Shown: positions 16,341 to 24,913 of the stretch, piece after piece | Layout: the number at the start of each line of letters is the position of its first letter | How positions within the stretch are numbered: the stretch's first letter is position 1 | Made by a program: the position numbers and the translations under genes | DNA from: Mariniblastus sp. | Lineage (GTDB): Bacteria > Planctomycetota > Planctomycetia > Pirellulales > Pirellulaceae | Length of the DNA stretch: 56,293 bases | Assembly (NCBI GenBank): GCA_022447605.1 | Contig: JAKVBG010000027.1 | Coordinates: forward strand, 1 to 56,293 | Reading direction: 5' to 3' | The notes under the pieces: model-generated | Seen by the model: the letters and a program-made list of their open reading frames with translations, nothing else | What the model was told of the DNA's origin: nothing | Databases searched by the model: none

Positions 16341-18194
16341 GTGGCTAGCCAAACGGTAACTGAAAGCCAGCCTGTCAAGCGCAGGTCACGGCGGCGGAAA
16401 ACCGCGCACTTGAAGATGGTTCCCAGTTCCAAGCAGTTGCGCGAAGAGCTGAGACAGACCTGCCGGAAGATCGCGGCCGGTATGCCGAGGGACATTCCAC
16501 CGACCAAGGATGAATTGGAGGTGATCTGTCGTGAAATTCTACAGGAGGCCGGCCAGCCGGAAGGTTTCCTGGGCTGGATTATGGTCGTGCTTTCCAGTGA
16601 GTTCTGGTCCGACGCGATCAAGACCATTCCTCCTCATCGCCGCCTGTTCCTGTTGCCCCATTGCCTAAAACATTCAGAAGGATGCCCGGCTGATTACGAC
16701 GAGTTCGGGTTGGCCTGCAAAACGTGTGGTGCTTGCAGCATTGCCGACTTCCGGTCGATCGCCGAAGAGATGGGCTACAAGGTGCTGGTTGCCGAAGGCT
16801 CACCCATCGTGTTGAAAATCATTGTCAGTGGCCACGTGGATGCCATCGTCGGTGTCGCTTGTCTGAATGTCCTGGAAAAAGCGATCGATAAGATCCTGTT
16901 GGCCGGTATTCCCTGCATGGCGGTTCCCCTGTTGTCGAGTGATTGTCGCAATACGAGTGTTGACGAGGATTGGGTCGAGCAGATGATTCGGGTGCCGTTC
17001 GAAGATAAACCGACGGAGACCAGGAGCTACCTGCACCTGATGCGAGGCGCCAACCAGTTGTTTGAGCCGGATGCATTGAATCATCTGGTACCACGGCTAA
17101 GGGTGGATTCAGCCTCGCCGGATTCGGACAAGGGAGATGCGGGTGAGTTGAATCCGATTGCCGCAACCGAGGCGATTGCCCACGAATTTTTAGCGGCCGG
17201 CGGCAAGCATTCGCGGCCCTTCATTACGATGGCCGTTTACGATGCGATCTCCAACTCGGGTGCCACCCTGGCAGACGGCGAAACGGTAGTCGCCGGCTTT
17301 AGTGATTGCGTCAAGCGGACGGCCCTGGCTATCGAGACCTTTCACAAGGCATCGCTGGTTCATGACGACATTCAGGACAATGATGCCTTTCGGTACGGGC
17401 AGGAGACGATGCACCGTCAGCATGGCGTCTCCACCGCGATCAATGTGGGGGATTACCTGATTGGTCTCGGCTACCGCCTGGTCAGTCGGGATCGACATGA
17501 GATGGGTGCCGAAACCGCGGCCGATATCCTCGACTACATGGCCGATGCCCACCTGCGCCTGTCCGAAGGGCAGGGGGCCGAGCTGATTTGGCGGGATTCA
17601 GCTGATAAACAGCTCAAGCCGATCGATGCCCTGAAAGTTTATGCCCTGAAGACAGCACCCGCGTTTGAATCCGCGTTCTATTGCGGGTTGCGACTGGCCG
17701 GTCCCTGCGATGATTACGTGGAACCGGTCAAACAGTTCTGCCGGAACCTGGGCGTGGCCTTTCAGATCCTGAATGATCTGAAAGACTGGGAGTCCGACGA
17801 CGAAAACAAACTGACAACCGGTTCCGACCTGCTCGGTGGTCGGCCAACCCTGCTCTGGGCACTAGCTTTGGAAGGACTGAAGCCGGAACTGCGGGAAGAG
17901 TTAATCAGCCTGGCAGACCAGTCCGATCGCCCCGTGCGAAAACGATTGCAGCGGGCGCGACAACTTTATTTGGAAGCGAGCGTGTTTGAAACGGCCCACC
18001 GCCTGATCGATAAACACCAGCAGCGCGCCGAGCAGGTGGCCGATGGAATTGAGCCGGATGAGTTGCGTCGCCTGATGTACTACCTGGTCGACACGGTTCT
18101 CGATCGCGTTGTCGACGTGAAGCCGACGATCCAGTTTACCGACCTCTCTTTTTCAGAAATTGTCCCGATCGTTTCCCCGGAATCGGGGAATTAG
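16341..18194 (+). CDS. DUF116 - polyprenyl diphosphate synthase fusion
   Basis: The GTG at 16341 is preceded by GGAG and gives 617 residues. Residues about 30-250 match DUF116: LLPHCLK, then the cysteine cluster Cys108, Cys115, Cys126, Cys129, Cys132 (CKTCGACSI) and GVACLNVLEK, which likely bind a metal or Fe-S centre. Residues about 265-600 are an isoprenyl diphosphate synthase, with first Asp-rich motif DDIQD at 342-346 and second motif NDLKD at 478-482, both binding Mg-diphosphate. It elongates allylic diphosphates with isopentenyl diphosphate. The second motif begins with N rather than D, which may lower activity or alter chain length. The joining of DUF116 with a prenyl synthase beside shc suggests a coupled step, as yet unknown. 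Confidence 0.85.
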   Translation: MASQTVTESQPVKRRSRRRKTAHLKMVPSSKQLREELRQTCRKIAAGMPRDIPPTKDELEVICREILQEAGQPEGFLGWIMVVLSSEFWSDAIKTIPPHRRLFLLPHCLKHSEGCPADYDEFGLACKTCGACSIADFRSIAEEMGYKVLVAEGSPIVLKIIVSGHVDAIVGVACLNVLEKAIDKILLAGIPCMAVPLLSSDCRNTSVDEDWVEQMIRVPFEDKPTETRSYLHLMRGANQLFEPDALNHLVPRLRVDSASPDSDKGDAGELNPIAATEAIAHEFLAAGGKHSRPFITMAVYDAISNSGATLADGETVVAGFSDCVKRTALAIETFHKASLVHDDIQDNDAFRYGQETMHRQHGVSTAINVGDYLIGLGYRLVSRDRHEMGAETAADILDYMADAHLRLSEGQGAELIWRDSADKQLKPIDALKVYALKTAPAFESAFYCGLRLAGPCDDYVEPVKQFCRNLGVAFQILNDLKDWESDDENKLTTGSDLLGGRPTLLWALALEGLKPELREELISLADQSDRPVRKRLQRARQLYLEASVFETAHRLIDKHQQRAEQVADGIEPDELRRLMYYLVDTVLDRVVDVKPTIQFTDLSFSEIVPIVSPESGN

Positions 18195-18236
18195 TCGCCT
18201 TCCGGTGATCAGCGAGTCGCAGTTTGGAGTTTCGTT

Positions 18237-18779
18237 TTGAACCCGTTTGAATCGGCCAAGGTCGAGTTGGATTCACTGGTAGGGATCTTCTTTGAGGAGA
18301 ACCAATCGCTCGGTCTGTTTAAGGAAGTGACTGCGGATCAGATGCCGGAGCCGTTCCAGGCATTGCTCAACCACGATACCCATATGACAGTGACGGTCGA
18401 AAAGTACCATAGCAGCCAGGTTGATATCCGGGTGTTGCAAACGGACCAGGCGGGCGCGACGTACGCCCGTGAGATACTCCTTTCCCGGCAGACGGATCAA
18501 CAGGTGGTCCAGTACGGTATCGTGAGATTGAATTTCGATTACCTTGGCGAGCCGGTCCAGCAGGAAATCGAGAGCCAAGAGGTGCCCCTGGGTCGCGTAT
18601 TGATCGAGCACGACGTGATGCGCAAGGTCAAGCTGTTGTCGCTCTACGAGGTGAATCCCGGACCCGCCCTGGTCAAGGCGTTGGGGATCGATGCCACCGC
18701 GCCATGCTATGGTCGAACGGCGATGATTTTTTGCGACGACCAACCGGCGATCGAGTTGCTGGAAATTGTGACGGCCTAG
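18237..18779 (+). CDS. UbiC-like (chorismate lyase fold) protein
   Basis: The start is the TTG at 18237, with GGAG 7 bp upstream (18226-18229); no ATG fits better. The 180 residues have a C-terminal half (about 113-178) of the chorismate-lyase/UTRA fold, including PLGRVLIEHDVMRKVKLL, then CYGRTAMIFCDDQPAIELLE. In UbiC this part supplies the ligand pocket with an Arg and a Glu. The N-terminal half (SLVGIFFEENQSLGLFKEV) is unlike E. coli UbiC. It lies 42 bp after the DUF116-prenyl synthase gene, so the likely context is quinone or isoprenoid-linked metabolism, but chorismate lyase activity is not shown. The 3' end overlaps the converging TRAP gene by 4 bp (18776-18779). Confidence 0.55.
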   Translation: MNPFESAKVELDSLVGIFFEENQSLGLFKEVTADQMPEPFQALLNHDTHMTVTVEKYHSSQVDIRVLQTDQAGATYAREILLSRQTDQQVVQYGIVRLNFDYLGEPVQQEIESQEVPLGRVLIEHDVMRKVKLLSLYEVNPGPALVKALGIDATAPCYGRTAMIFCDDQPAIELLEIVTA

Positions 18780-20785
18780 CTGCCGGCCCGATTGTTCTGG
18801 AAGGCCTGGGTGTCCTGTGGGTCCGCTTCCTGCTTGCCGAGGAGGTTGACGATCATCACCAGCAGGATGAAGCCGATGGCCACGATCTGGACCGTCAGTT
18901 GCCAACCGTGCAGTCTGAGGAAAAACAGGACCAGGCTGCTGGCCAACAGCGGGATCTGCCAGGCGAGGGAGATCCGCTTGAAAGCGTAGCCCGCGATGCC
19001 GGCGGCCAACCCCACGATTCCGACCAGGGTGATCAGTACATTGATCATGACCGAGAGGACACTGGCTGGTTCGTTGTCAGCCGTCAGCATGACGAGCTCA
19101 GGCCGGAGCACAAAGGCATAAGGGAGCGCGAAACCGACCAGCGAAAAACGGAAAGCGGCCAGCGCCGACCGCATCACATCGGCCTTGGCGATCGCTGCCG
19201 CCGCGTAGGCCGCCAGGGCGACTGGGGGGGTGACCATCGACATCATCCCGAAATAGAAGATGAAGAGGTGAGCTGCCAAGGGTGCCGTTTGCAGGTGTGA
19301 AAGGACGGAACCGAGCAGGATCGCCATCAACAGGTAACAGACGGCCGAGGGAAGGCCCATGCCGAGGATGATGGTGGATACCATCAACAGGAACAGGGCG
19401 ACCAGGGAACTGTCATTGGCCAGTGCCTGGACTTTTTCCGGCAAGGTGGCTCCGATCCCGGTTTGATCGACGATGGCCAGAATGATTCCCACACAACAGG
19501 CGGCGGCAATCAGCGTCATACCGCTTTTGCCGGCGCGACTCATGGCGACCCAGATCTTGGCCGGCGTCAGCCGGGTATGCTGGCTGAGCAGGCTGAGCAG
19601 CAGGATCCCGACCAGGCTCACGCTGACGGCCCGAAACGGAGTATAGCCGTAGACCAGCATCACGATCAGGATCAGGAACGAACTGAAGAACAGGCAGCCC
19701 TGGTAAACATGAAAGGTCGATCCGTCACCACCCAATTCCTCAGGCTGGGCGGCGGCACCAATCCGCTTGGCGTGAAAGTGGACCGTGAGCAGCAAGGCAA
19801 CGTAATACAGTATGGCAGGAATCAGGGCGGCCTGGATCACCTCGACATACGAGACGGTTGGCTCGACCATTTCCAGCATCATGTAAGCCCCGGCGCCCAT
19901 GATCGGCGGCATCAGGGCGCCCCCTGAACTGGCCGCTGCCTCGATCCCTGCGGCCATCACCGGTTTGAACCCGGAACTCTTCATCAGGGGGATCGTAAAC
20001 GTACCCGTCGTTGCCGTGTTGGCCACGGCGCTGCCGGACAGGGACCCCATCAGGCCGCTGCTCAACACGGCCACCTTGGCAGGGCCTCCCGTGCTATTGC
20101 GGAACAGGCGGCGGGTCACATTGATCACATACTGCGTGGCGCCCGTCTGTTCCAGCAACGTCCCAAATAGAACGAACAGGAAGACATACATGAACATTAC
20201 ACGCAGCGCGATCCCAAACACGCCACCCGTTTGCAGAAAGGATTTCTGGACAATCCGTTCCCAGCTCAATCCGGCGTGGGGAAACAGCCAGTCGGGCATG
20301 CTCGGCCCATACATGGCATAAACGATGAACAGGATACTCAGGATCGGTAAGGTCCAACCGATGGCGCGTCGCGTCGTTTCCAGTACCAGTAACAAACCGA
20401 TCAGCGCGATGACATAGTCCAGGTTGGTTTCGTTGCCGGCCCGGTCTCCCAGGACCACACCGTCGATCCAGAATCCGGACAGCTTCGGTTCACTCTGCAC
20501 AAATACAAAACCGAAAGAGACGATGGTCGCGACAATCAACAGCAGGTCCACACAGCGGACCACCCCCGTCTGTCCCCACCGTTTGATCAAGGGGCGATTC
20601 AGGATCACCAGGACCAGGCCCAGCATACCGAACAGGGCCAGGTTCGGCTGGGAATCGAACAGGTTGAAGTTGACGGCGGCCAGGACAAAAACCGACAGGA
20701 TTGCGGCAATCGTATCAAAGGTCCAACGTTTGCCCGTTTCGAACGGTTCGTTCACTCGATTTTCAAGAGGGGCGAGTTCGGGCAT
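18776..20785 (-). CDS. TRAP transporter fused permease (4TM/12TM)
   Basis: The 669-residue, very hydrophobic protein combines the small (DctQ-like, N-terminal) and large (DctM-like) membrane subunits of a TRAP transporter in one chain, as usual for the TAXI type. Helices run from about residue 25 to 660. The conserved segments LSGSAVANTATTGTFTIPLM and ASSGGALMPPIMGAGAYM are typical of DctM. Together with the TAXI binding protein upstream on the same strand (22039-21041) it imports organic acids or similar solutes using a Na+ or H+ gradient. An intrinsic terminator stands between the two genes, so the permease would be expressed from readthrough or a separate promoter. Confidence 0.92.
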   Translation of the reverse strand: MPELAPLENRVNEPFETGKRWTFDTIAAILSVFVLAAVNFNLFDSQPNLALFGMLGLVLVILNRPLIKRWGQTGVVRCVDLLLIVATIVSFGFVFVQSEPKLSGFWIDGVVLGDRAGNETNLDYVIALIGLLLVLETTRRAIGWTLPILSILFIVYAMYGPSMPDWLFPHAGLSWERIVQKSFLQTGGVFGIALRVMFMYVFLFVLFGTLLEQTGATQYVINVTRRLFRNSTGGPAKVAVLSSGLMGSLSGSAVANTATTGTFTIPLMKSSGFKPVMAAGIEAAASSGGALMPPIMGAGAYMMLEMVEPTVSYVEVIQAALIPAILYYVALLLTVHFHAKRIGAAAQPEELGGDGSTFHVYQGCLFFSSFLILIVMLVYGYTPFRAVSVSLVGILLLSLLSQHTRLTPAKIWVAMSRAGKSGMTLIAAACCVGIILAIVDQTGIGATLPEKVQALANDSSLVALFLLMVSTIILGMGLPSAVCYLLMAILLGSVLSHLQTAPLAAHLFIFYFGMMSMVTPPVALAAYAAAAIAKADVMRSALAAFRFSLVGFALPYAFVLRPELVMLTADNEPASVLSVMINVLITLVGIVGLAAGIAGYAFKRISLAWQIPLLASSLVLFFLRLHGWQLTVQIVAIGFILLVMIVNLLGKQEADPQDTQAFQNNRAGS

Positions 20786-20983
20786 CGGAACAAGGGTACC
20801 GTGTTAAAGTTTGGTGTGGGCAGATCCGGAATCGGTTTTGCCTGACCCGGATCGACTGACCGGGATCGACACCGTTCCTCTGTCGACCGGGGGTGTGCCT
20901 ATCGTAACGTGCCCGTATGCTGGCGCAAATGGCTTTCCCGCAGAAGCGGTGGCCACGGATGACTGGCCGGTCTGGCCAGAAAG

Positions 20984-21010
20984 AAAAAAGGCGGGTTGCA
21001 GTAACCCGCC
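20984..21010 (-). terminator. Intrinsic terminator between TAXI binding protein and TRAP permease
   Basis: Read on the minus strand, an 8-bp GC-rich stem (ggcgggtt/aacccgcc, plus-strand positions 20990-20997 and 21003-21010) with a 5-nt loop is followed by six T (20989-20984). It is 30 bp past the stop of the binding-protein gene and about 200 bp before the permease start. Confidence 0.85.
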
Positions 21011-21040
21011 CGATATTTTGAATTGGCAAACTGAGAGCCG

Positions 21041-22039
21041 CTATTCCTGGCTGGGCCAGATACCGGCTTCCTTGTAGTACTTGATGGCGCCGGGGTGAAA
21101 CGGTGTGCCCGTGTCCCGGGCCGCGTTTTTCGGGTTGATCGCCTTGGCGGCCGGATGACGTTCGGCCATCTTTTCCCGGTTCTCGTACATGATCTTGGTG
21201 AACTGGTAGACGACATCCTCATCGACATTGGCATGCGTGATCAACTGCATGTTGCCGACGTTGATGCCAGGCAAATCCTGGTCCAGATCGGAGTAGGTCG
21301 CCTGCGGAATATCTTTGCTGACCGAATAGAAAGGGTAATCTTTCAGTTTGTCCATCACCGAATCATCAAACGGCAGGAAGACGACATCCTGAGTGGAGCA
21401 GAGTTGTACGACGGCCGGGATCGGAATGGCCCCCCCCATGAAGGCGGCATCTGCCTTGCCGTCGGCCAACATGTCACCGGCCGCGATGTAGTTTCCATTG
21501 AGGGGGGTGAGATCGTCGTAGGAGACTCCGTGAGCCTGCAGCAACGGTTTCAGAAAGTAGTCGAAACCAGCCCCGGAAGGCCCGAGTACAACCCGCTTCC
21601 CTTTCAGGTCGGAAATCGTTTTGATACCACTCGCCTCGGTCGTGACGAAGATCCCGATGTTGGGTGCGATGGTGGCAACTGCGCGGATGTCGTAAGGCTT
21701 CTTCCAAGCGCCTTCACCCTTGACAGCAAAATAGGAGATGGCGGCGTTGGCCATGGCGAATTGCAGTTCGTCAGCCGCCAGGCGCCGGATGTTCTCCTGG
21801 GTCCCCTTGGTCCCTTGAGGCGTAACGACCCAGTTCAAGTCTCCCTGGTTCTCACTGACCACGTTGGCCGCCGCGCAGCCGACCGGGTGGAAAGCACCGC
21901 CGGTTGGGGCGGTACCGAGGTTGATGAACTTGCGCTCGGCCGTTGCCTCTTTTTCACCGGTGTCGCTCCTGTTGCAGCTGCACAATGCGACGGCGGTGAT
22001 GGCGATCAGGCAAAAACCCAAAATTTGCTTTAATTGCAT
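21041..22039 (-). CDS. TAXI-family TRAP transporter solute-binding lipoprotein
   Basis: The 332-residue protein has a signal with lipobox LCSC (VALCSCNRSD), so it is anchored in the membrane as a lipoprotein. After it come the TAXI landmarks: NLGTAPTGGAFHPVGCAAAN, LQFAMANAAISYFAVKGEG, DLKGKRVVLGPSGAGFDYF and DAAFMGGAIPIPAVVQL. TAXI proteins bind glutamate-like or carboxylate substrates in the periplasm and hand them to the fused TRAP permease. The substrate is not clear from sequence. The gene lies upstream of the permease on the same strand, separated by an intrinsic terminator, and faces a DUF3311/SSS transporter operon across a 248-bp divergent intergenic region. Confidence 0.92.
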   Translation of the reverse strand: MQLKQILGFCLIAITAVALCSCNRSDTGEKEATAERKFINLGTAPTGGAFHPVGCAAANVVSENQGDLNWVVTPQGTKGTQENIRRLAADELQFAMANAAISYFAVKGEGAWKKPYDIRAVATIAPNIGIFVTTEASGIKTISDLKGKRVVLGPSGAGFDYFLKPLLQAHGVSYDDLTPLNGNYIAAGDMLADGKADAAFMGGAIPIPAVVQLCSTQDVVFLPFDDSVMDKLKDYPFYSVSKDIPQATYSDLDQDLPGINVGNMQLITHANVDEDVVYQFTKIMYENREKMAERHPAAKAINPKNAARDTGTPFHPGAIKYYKEAGIWPSQE

Positions 22040-22287
22040 TTTCTTTTCCCATACGGTCGGCGACGAGAATCGGGGGTTACCGCAGACGTGACGGCATTGC
22101 CCGACTGGCTGAACAAATCAACGTACGATTCAAATCATAACACGGTAAAATTTCGATCACCAGATCCACTGTTCCGCAAAGGGCCTGATTATCCGTAATG
22201 GAATCGGTCGGTTTCGATTACTGGTTGGAACGCTCCACGGAGTCTAAACTGGTCCGGACGGTTTCTGTTCGCTGCAGGCGCATCGCT

Positions 22288-22518
22288 ATGAAATATTTTA
22301 TTGGACTGATGGTGTTAATTCTGTTGATCCTGCATCAGGATTATTGGAATTGGTACAACGATCAGCTCGTATTTGGCTTCTTGCCTTACTCGATCGCTTA
22401 TCACTGTGGTATTTCCCTGGCCGCCGCGGCGGTCTGGCTGGTGGCGGTCAAGTTTTGCTGGCCTGCCAACTTGCACACTGTTCGGGAAGAGGATGCGGAA
22501 CAGGGTGAGCTGTCATGA
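22288..22518 (+). CDS. DUF3311 small membrane protein, partner of the symporter
   Basis: The ATG at 22288 gives 76 residues starting MKYFIGLMVLILLILHQDYW, matching the DUF3311 pattern; longer upstream codons in the frame do not look like the family. Two membrane segments occupy about 1-18 and 33-58. The last four bases of the gene overlap the start of the sodium:solute symporter (22515-22518), so the two are translationally coupled. In other genomes DUF3311 proteins almost always sit immediately before an SSS permease, and are presumed to be an accessory subunit, analogous to the small YhdT-type proteins. Confidence 0.85.
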   Translation: MKYFIGLMVLILLILHQDYWNWYNDQLVFGFLPYSIAYHCGISLAAAAVWLVAVKFCWPANLHTVREEDAEQGELS

Positions 22519-24050
22519 TCCAGTTGACGATCATCCTGATCTATCTGGGCCTGCTGGTCCTGCTCGGTTTTCTGGCCAACCGTTTTTTTACCGGGACGTC
22601 CCACGATTACATGTTGGCCAGTCATTCGATTGGACCCTTCCTGCTACTGATGTCCCTGTTCGGGACGACCATGACCGCCTTTGCCCTGATCGGATCGACC
22701 GGTCGAGCCTATACGCTCGGGGCGGGTGTGTATGGCTTGCTCGCTTCGGCGGCCGGGATTGTTCACTCGTTGTGCTTTTTCCTGATCGGTTTGCGTCTCT
22801 GGGCCATTGGGCGCAGAAACGGGTACCGGACCCAGATTCAGTTCTTCCGTGAACGCCTGGATAACCATTTTATCGGGTACCTGCTATTCCCGATCCTGGT
22901 GGTCCTGGTCGTTTCCTATCTCCTGCTCGGTGTGGTCGGTGCGGGTGCCGTGATCAACGGCATCACGGCCGGTACCTTTGAGCCTTACGGTTGGTTTGAA
23001 TCGGCCAATCATGGCGTCCCGAATTCGCTCGCATCCGGTGTGATTTGCCTGGTGGTCCTCTCTTATGTTTTCCTGGGCGGCATGCGCGGTACGGCTTGGG
23101 CCAACGCGGTGCAAACCAGCATTTTCATGGTGTTGGGGATCGTGACTTTCCTGACGATCGCCAACTCGATCGGTGGGACCGACAGCCTGCTGGAAAATAT
23201 GAAACGGATTTCTTCGGCCGTTCCGGAAGACAACCTGACCCGGGCCAAGATACCTTACTCGACGTTCTTCTCCTTCCTGTTTATCCCGCTATCGGTCGCC
23301 ATGTTTCCCCATGTGTTCCAGCACTGGTTGACCGCCCGGGATGCGGGATCGTTTCGTTGGCCGATCGTGATGCACCCGATCTTTGTCATGATTGTCTGGG
23401 TTCCCTGTGTGCTGATTGGCATCTGGGCCAGCGCATCGATTTCCGGGATTGAGCCGGGTACCAAGGAGAACTTACTGTTGCCCATGTTGGTTAAAACCCA
23501 TGCCGGACCATTCTTGGGCGGATTGCTGGGGGCCGGGATACTGGCGGCCATCATGTCATCACTGGACAGCCAATTTCTCTGCCTGGGGACGATCTTTACC
23601 GAAGATGTGGTCGGCAGCCTGAGTAAGCGGCCTCTGTCGGACCGGAGCAAAGTCCTGTTGGCCCGTGGTTTTGTCCTGACGATCGTGGTCGTCGTCTATT
23701 TCCTCAGCCTGTTCCCGCGGGCCGTATTCGATCTGGGGCTCTGGTCTTTCACCGGTTTCACCGGTCTGTTTCCGGTCGTGTTGGCCGCCATTTACTGGCG
23801 GCGTTTGACGGCTTACGGCGCTATTTCCGGTGTCCTGACGACGATTGCGTTGTGGGTCTATTACTTTGCCGATTCCGGGTTTGGAGCCAACAAGGGGTAT
23901 GCCCTGCTGCCGCTGGGGCCGGAGTGGCCCGTTTTGCCGGTGGTTGCCATTTTGGTCGCCAGTTCGCTGTCGGTCTTGGTGACCAGCTTGTTGACTGCGG
24001 CACCGACGCGGGAAACGCTGGCGAAGTTTTTCCATGATCACCAAGACTGA
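22515..24050 (+). CDS. Sodium:solute symporter (SSS family)
   Basis: The 511-residue protein has about 13 membrane segments, and the SSS landmarks of the first half: GFLANRFFTGTSHDYMLASHSIG..., TMTAFALIGSTGRAYTLGAG (sodium-site region) and GLRLWAIGRRNGYRTQIQFF. It uses a sodium gradient to import a small solute, such as an organic acid, sugar or amino acid; the substrate cannot be told. It is translationally coupled to a DUF3311 protein by a 4-bp overlap. It ends 40 bp before the converging hemolysin III-like gene; the gap contains a perfect 15-bp tandem duplication. Confidence 0.92.
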   Translation: MIQLTIILIYLGLLVLLGFLANRFFTGTSHDYMLASHSIGPFLLLMSLFGTTMTAFALIGSTGRAYTLGAGVYGLLASAAGIVHSLCFFLIGLRLWAIGRRNGYRTQIQFFRERLDNHFIGYLLFPILVVLVVSYLLLGVVGAGAVINGITAGTFEPYGWFESANHGVPNSLASGVICLVVLSYVFLGGMRGTAWANAVQTSIFMVLGIVTFLTIANSIGGTDSLLENMKRISSAVPEDNLTRAKIPYSTFFSFLFIPLSVAMFPHVFQHWLTARDAGSFRWPIVMHPIFVMIVWVPCVLIGIWASASISGIEPGTKENLLLPMLVKTHAGPFLGGLLGAGILAAIMSSLDSQFLCLGTIFTEDVVGSLSKRPLSDRSKVLLARGFVLTIVVVVYFLSLFPRAVFDLGLWSFTGFTGLFPVVLAAIYWRRLTAYGAISGVLTTIALWVYYFADSGFGANKGYALLPLGPEWPVLPVVAILVASSLSVLVTSLLTAAPTRETLAKFFHDHQD

Positions 24051-24060
24051 TCCGGGTCGT

Positions 24061-24090
24061 CCCGAGTCATTTTTGCCCGAGTCATTTTTG
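24061..24090. repeat. 15-bp perfect tandem duplication between convergent genes
   Basis: Two identical copies of cccgagtcatttttg (24061-24075 and 24076-24090) lie between the symporter stop and the hemolysin III-like stop. No protein is encoded. It is one of several fresh short tandem duplications in the window. Confidence 0.9.
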
Positions 24091-24762
24091 CTAAACGACG
24101 TACCACAGAATACCGAAGTAATGGGCTGCCGCTCCGGCCAGGACCGACAGGTGCCATAGCGGGTGAAGCCAGGCAGACTTTCTGTCGTTTGCCAGGAACA
24201 CGGTCCCCCCGGTGTAAAACACGCCACCCGCCAAGATCGAGAATAAGACAGCCTGCGGTAGTAAGGGGGTCACCAATAAACCGCCCAACACGGGGGTCCA
24301 GCCAAGGGCCACATAGATCCAGATCGAAACCTGGTTTAAACGGTGTCCCAAAAACAGCTTCGAGCCGAATCCGAACAAGGCGACCAACCACATCAACAGC
24401 AGGAGCCCCTGCCACCAGGCCGTGTGCAGAAAGGTGACGGAAAAAGGAGTCCAGGAGGCGACGATGAGCAGGTAGATGAATGACTGATCCAGCTTGCGAA
24501 ACAACAGCCCTTGCGGCCGGCTTGAAACGGTGTGGGAAAGGGCCGAGAAGAGGAAAACGGCCATCATTGAGAACATGTAGACGCAGCAGGCGAGCGCTGT
24601 GACCGGGGGGCCCTCGGTGATGGCCAGGGGAAGCAGTGCGATCGCTCCGGCCACGCTCAGGCCAAGCCCGAAGAAGTGCGTCAGCGCATTGTAAAACTCT
24701 TCGCGCGGAGGGCGCTCCGGGATCGGACCATGAAGAATTTCGGCTCCCGCCGAGTCAGGCAT
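24091..24762 (-). CDS. trhA: Hemolysin III-like (PAQR family) membrane protein
   Basis: The 223-residue protein has seven predicted membrane segments. The PAQR metal-site residues are present as SALSHTVSS with a preceding Ser/Phe pattern, LDQSFIYLLIVASWTPF (Asp) and HPLWHLSVLAGAAAHYFGILWY (two His), which in this family hold a zinc ion and suggest a ceramidase-like or lipid hydrolase fold. In bacteria TrhA is linked to membrane-lipid energetics rather than true hemolysis. It runs convergent to the symporter. Start codon: ATG at 24762, with no clear alternative. Confidence 0.9.
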   Translation of the reverse strand: MPDSAGAEILHGPIPERPPREEFYNALTHFFGLGLSVAGAIALLPLAITEGPPVTALACCVYMFSMMAVFLFSALSHTVSSRPQGLLFRKLDQSFIYLLIVASWTPFSVTFLHTAWWQGLLLLMWLVALFGFGSKLFLGHRLNQVSIWIYVALGWTPVLGGLLVTPLLPQAVLFSILAGGVFYTGGTVFLANDRKSAWLHPLWHLSVLAGAAAHYFGILWYVV

Positions 24763-24913
24763 AGGACAACTTCCTTGGTTTCACTGGCTCCATTTCCATT
24801 TTGAATTTCATGGAAATGTTTGCGGGTCTGCCTTGGCTATCTTGCTGGAGGGTTCCCTTTCACCCTCCATGGATCGCCAATGAAAAACGGGTCTTAACCC
24901 GGCGGATACGGCT

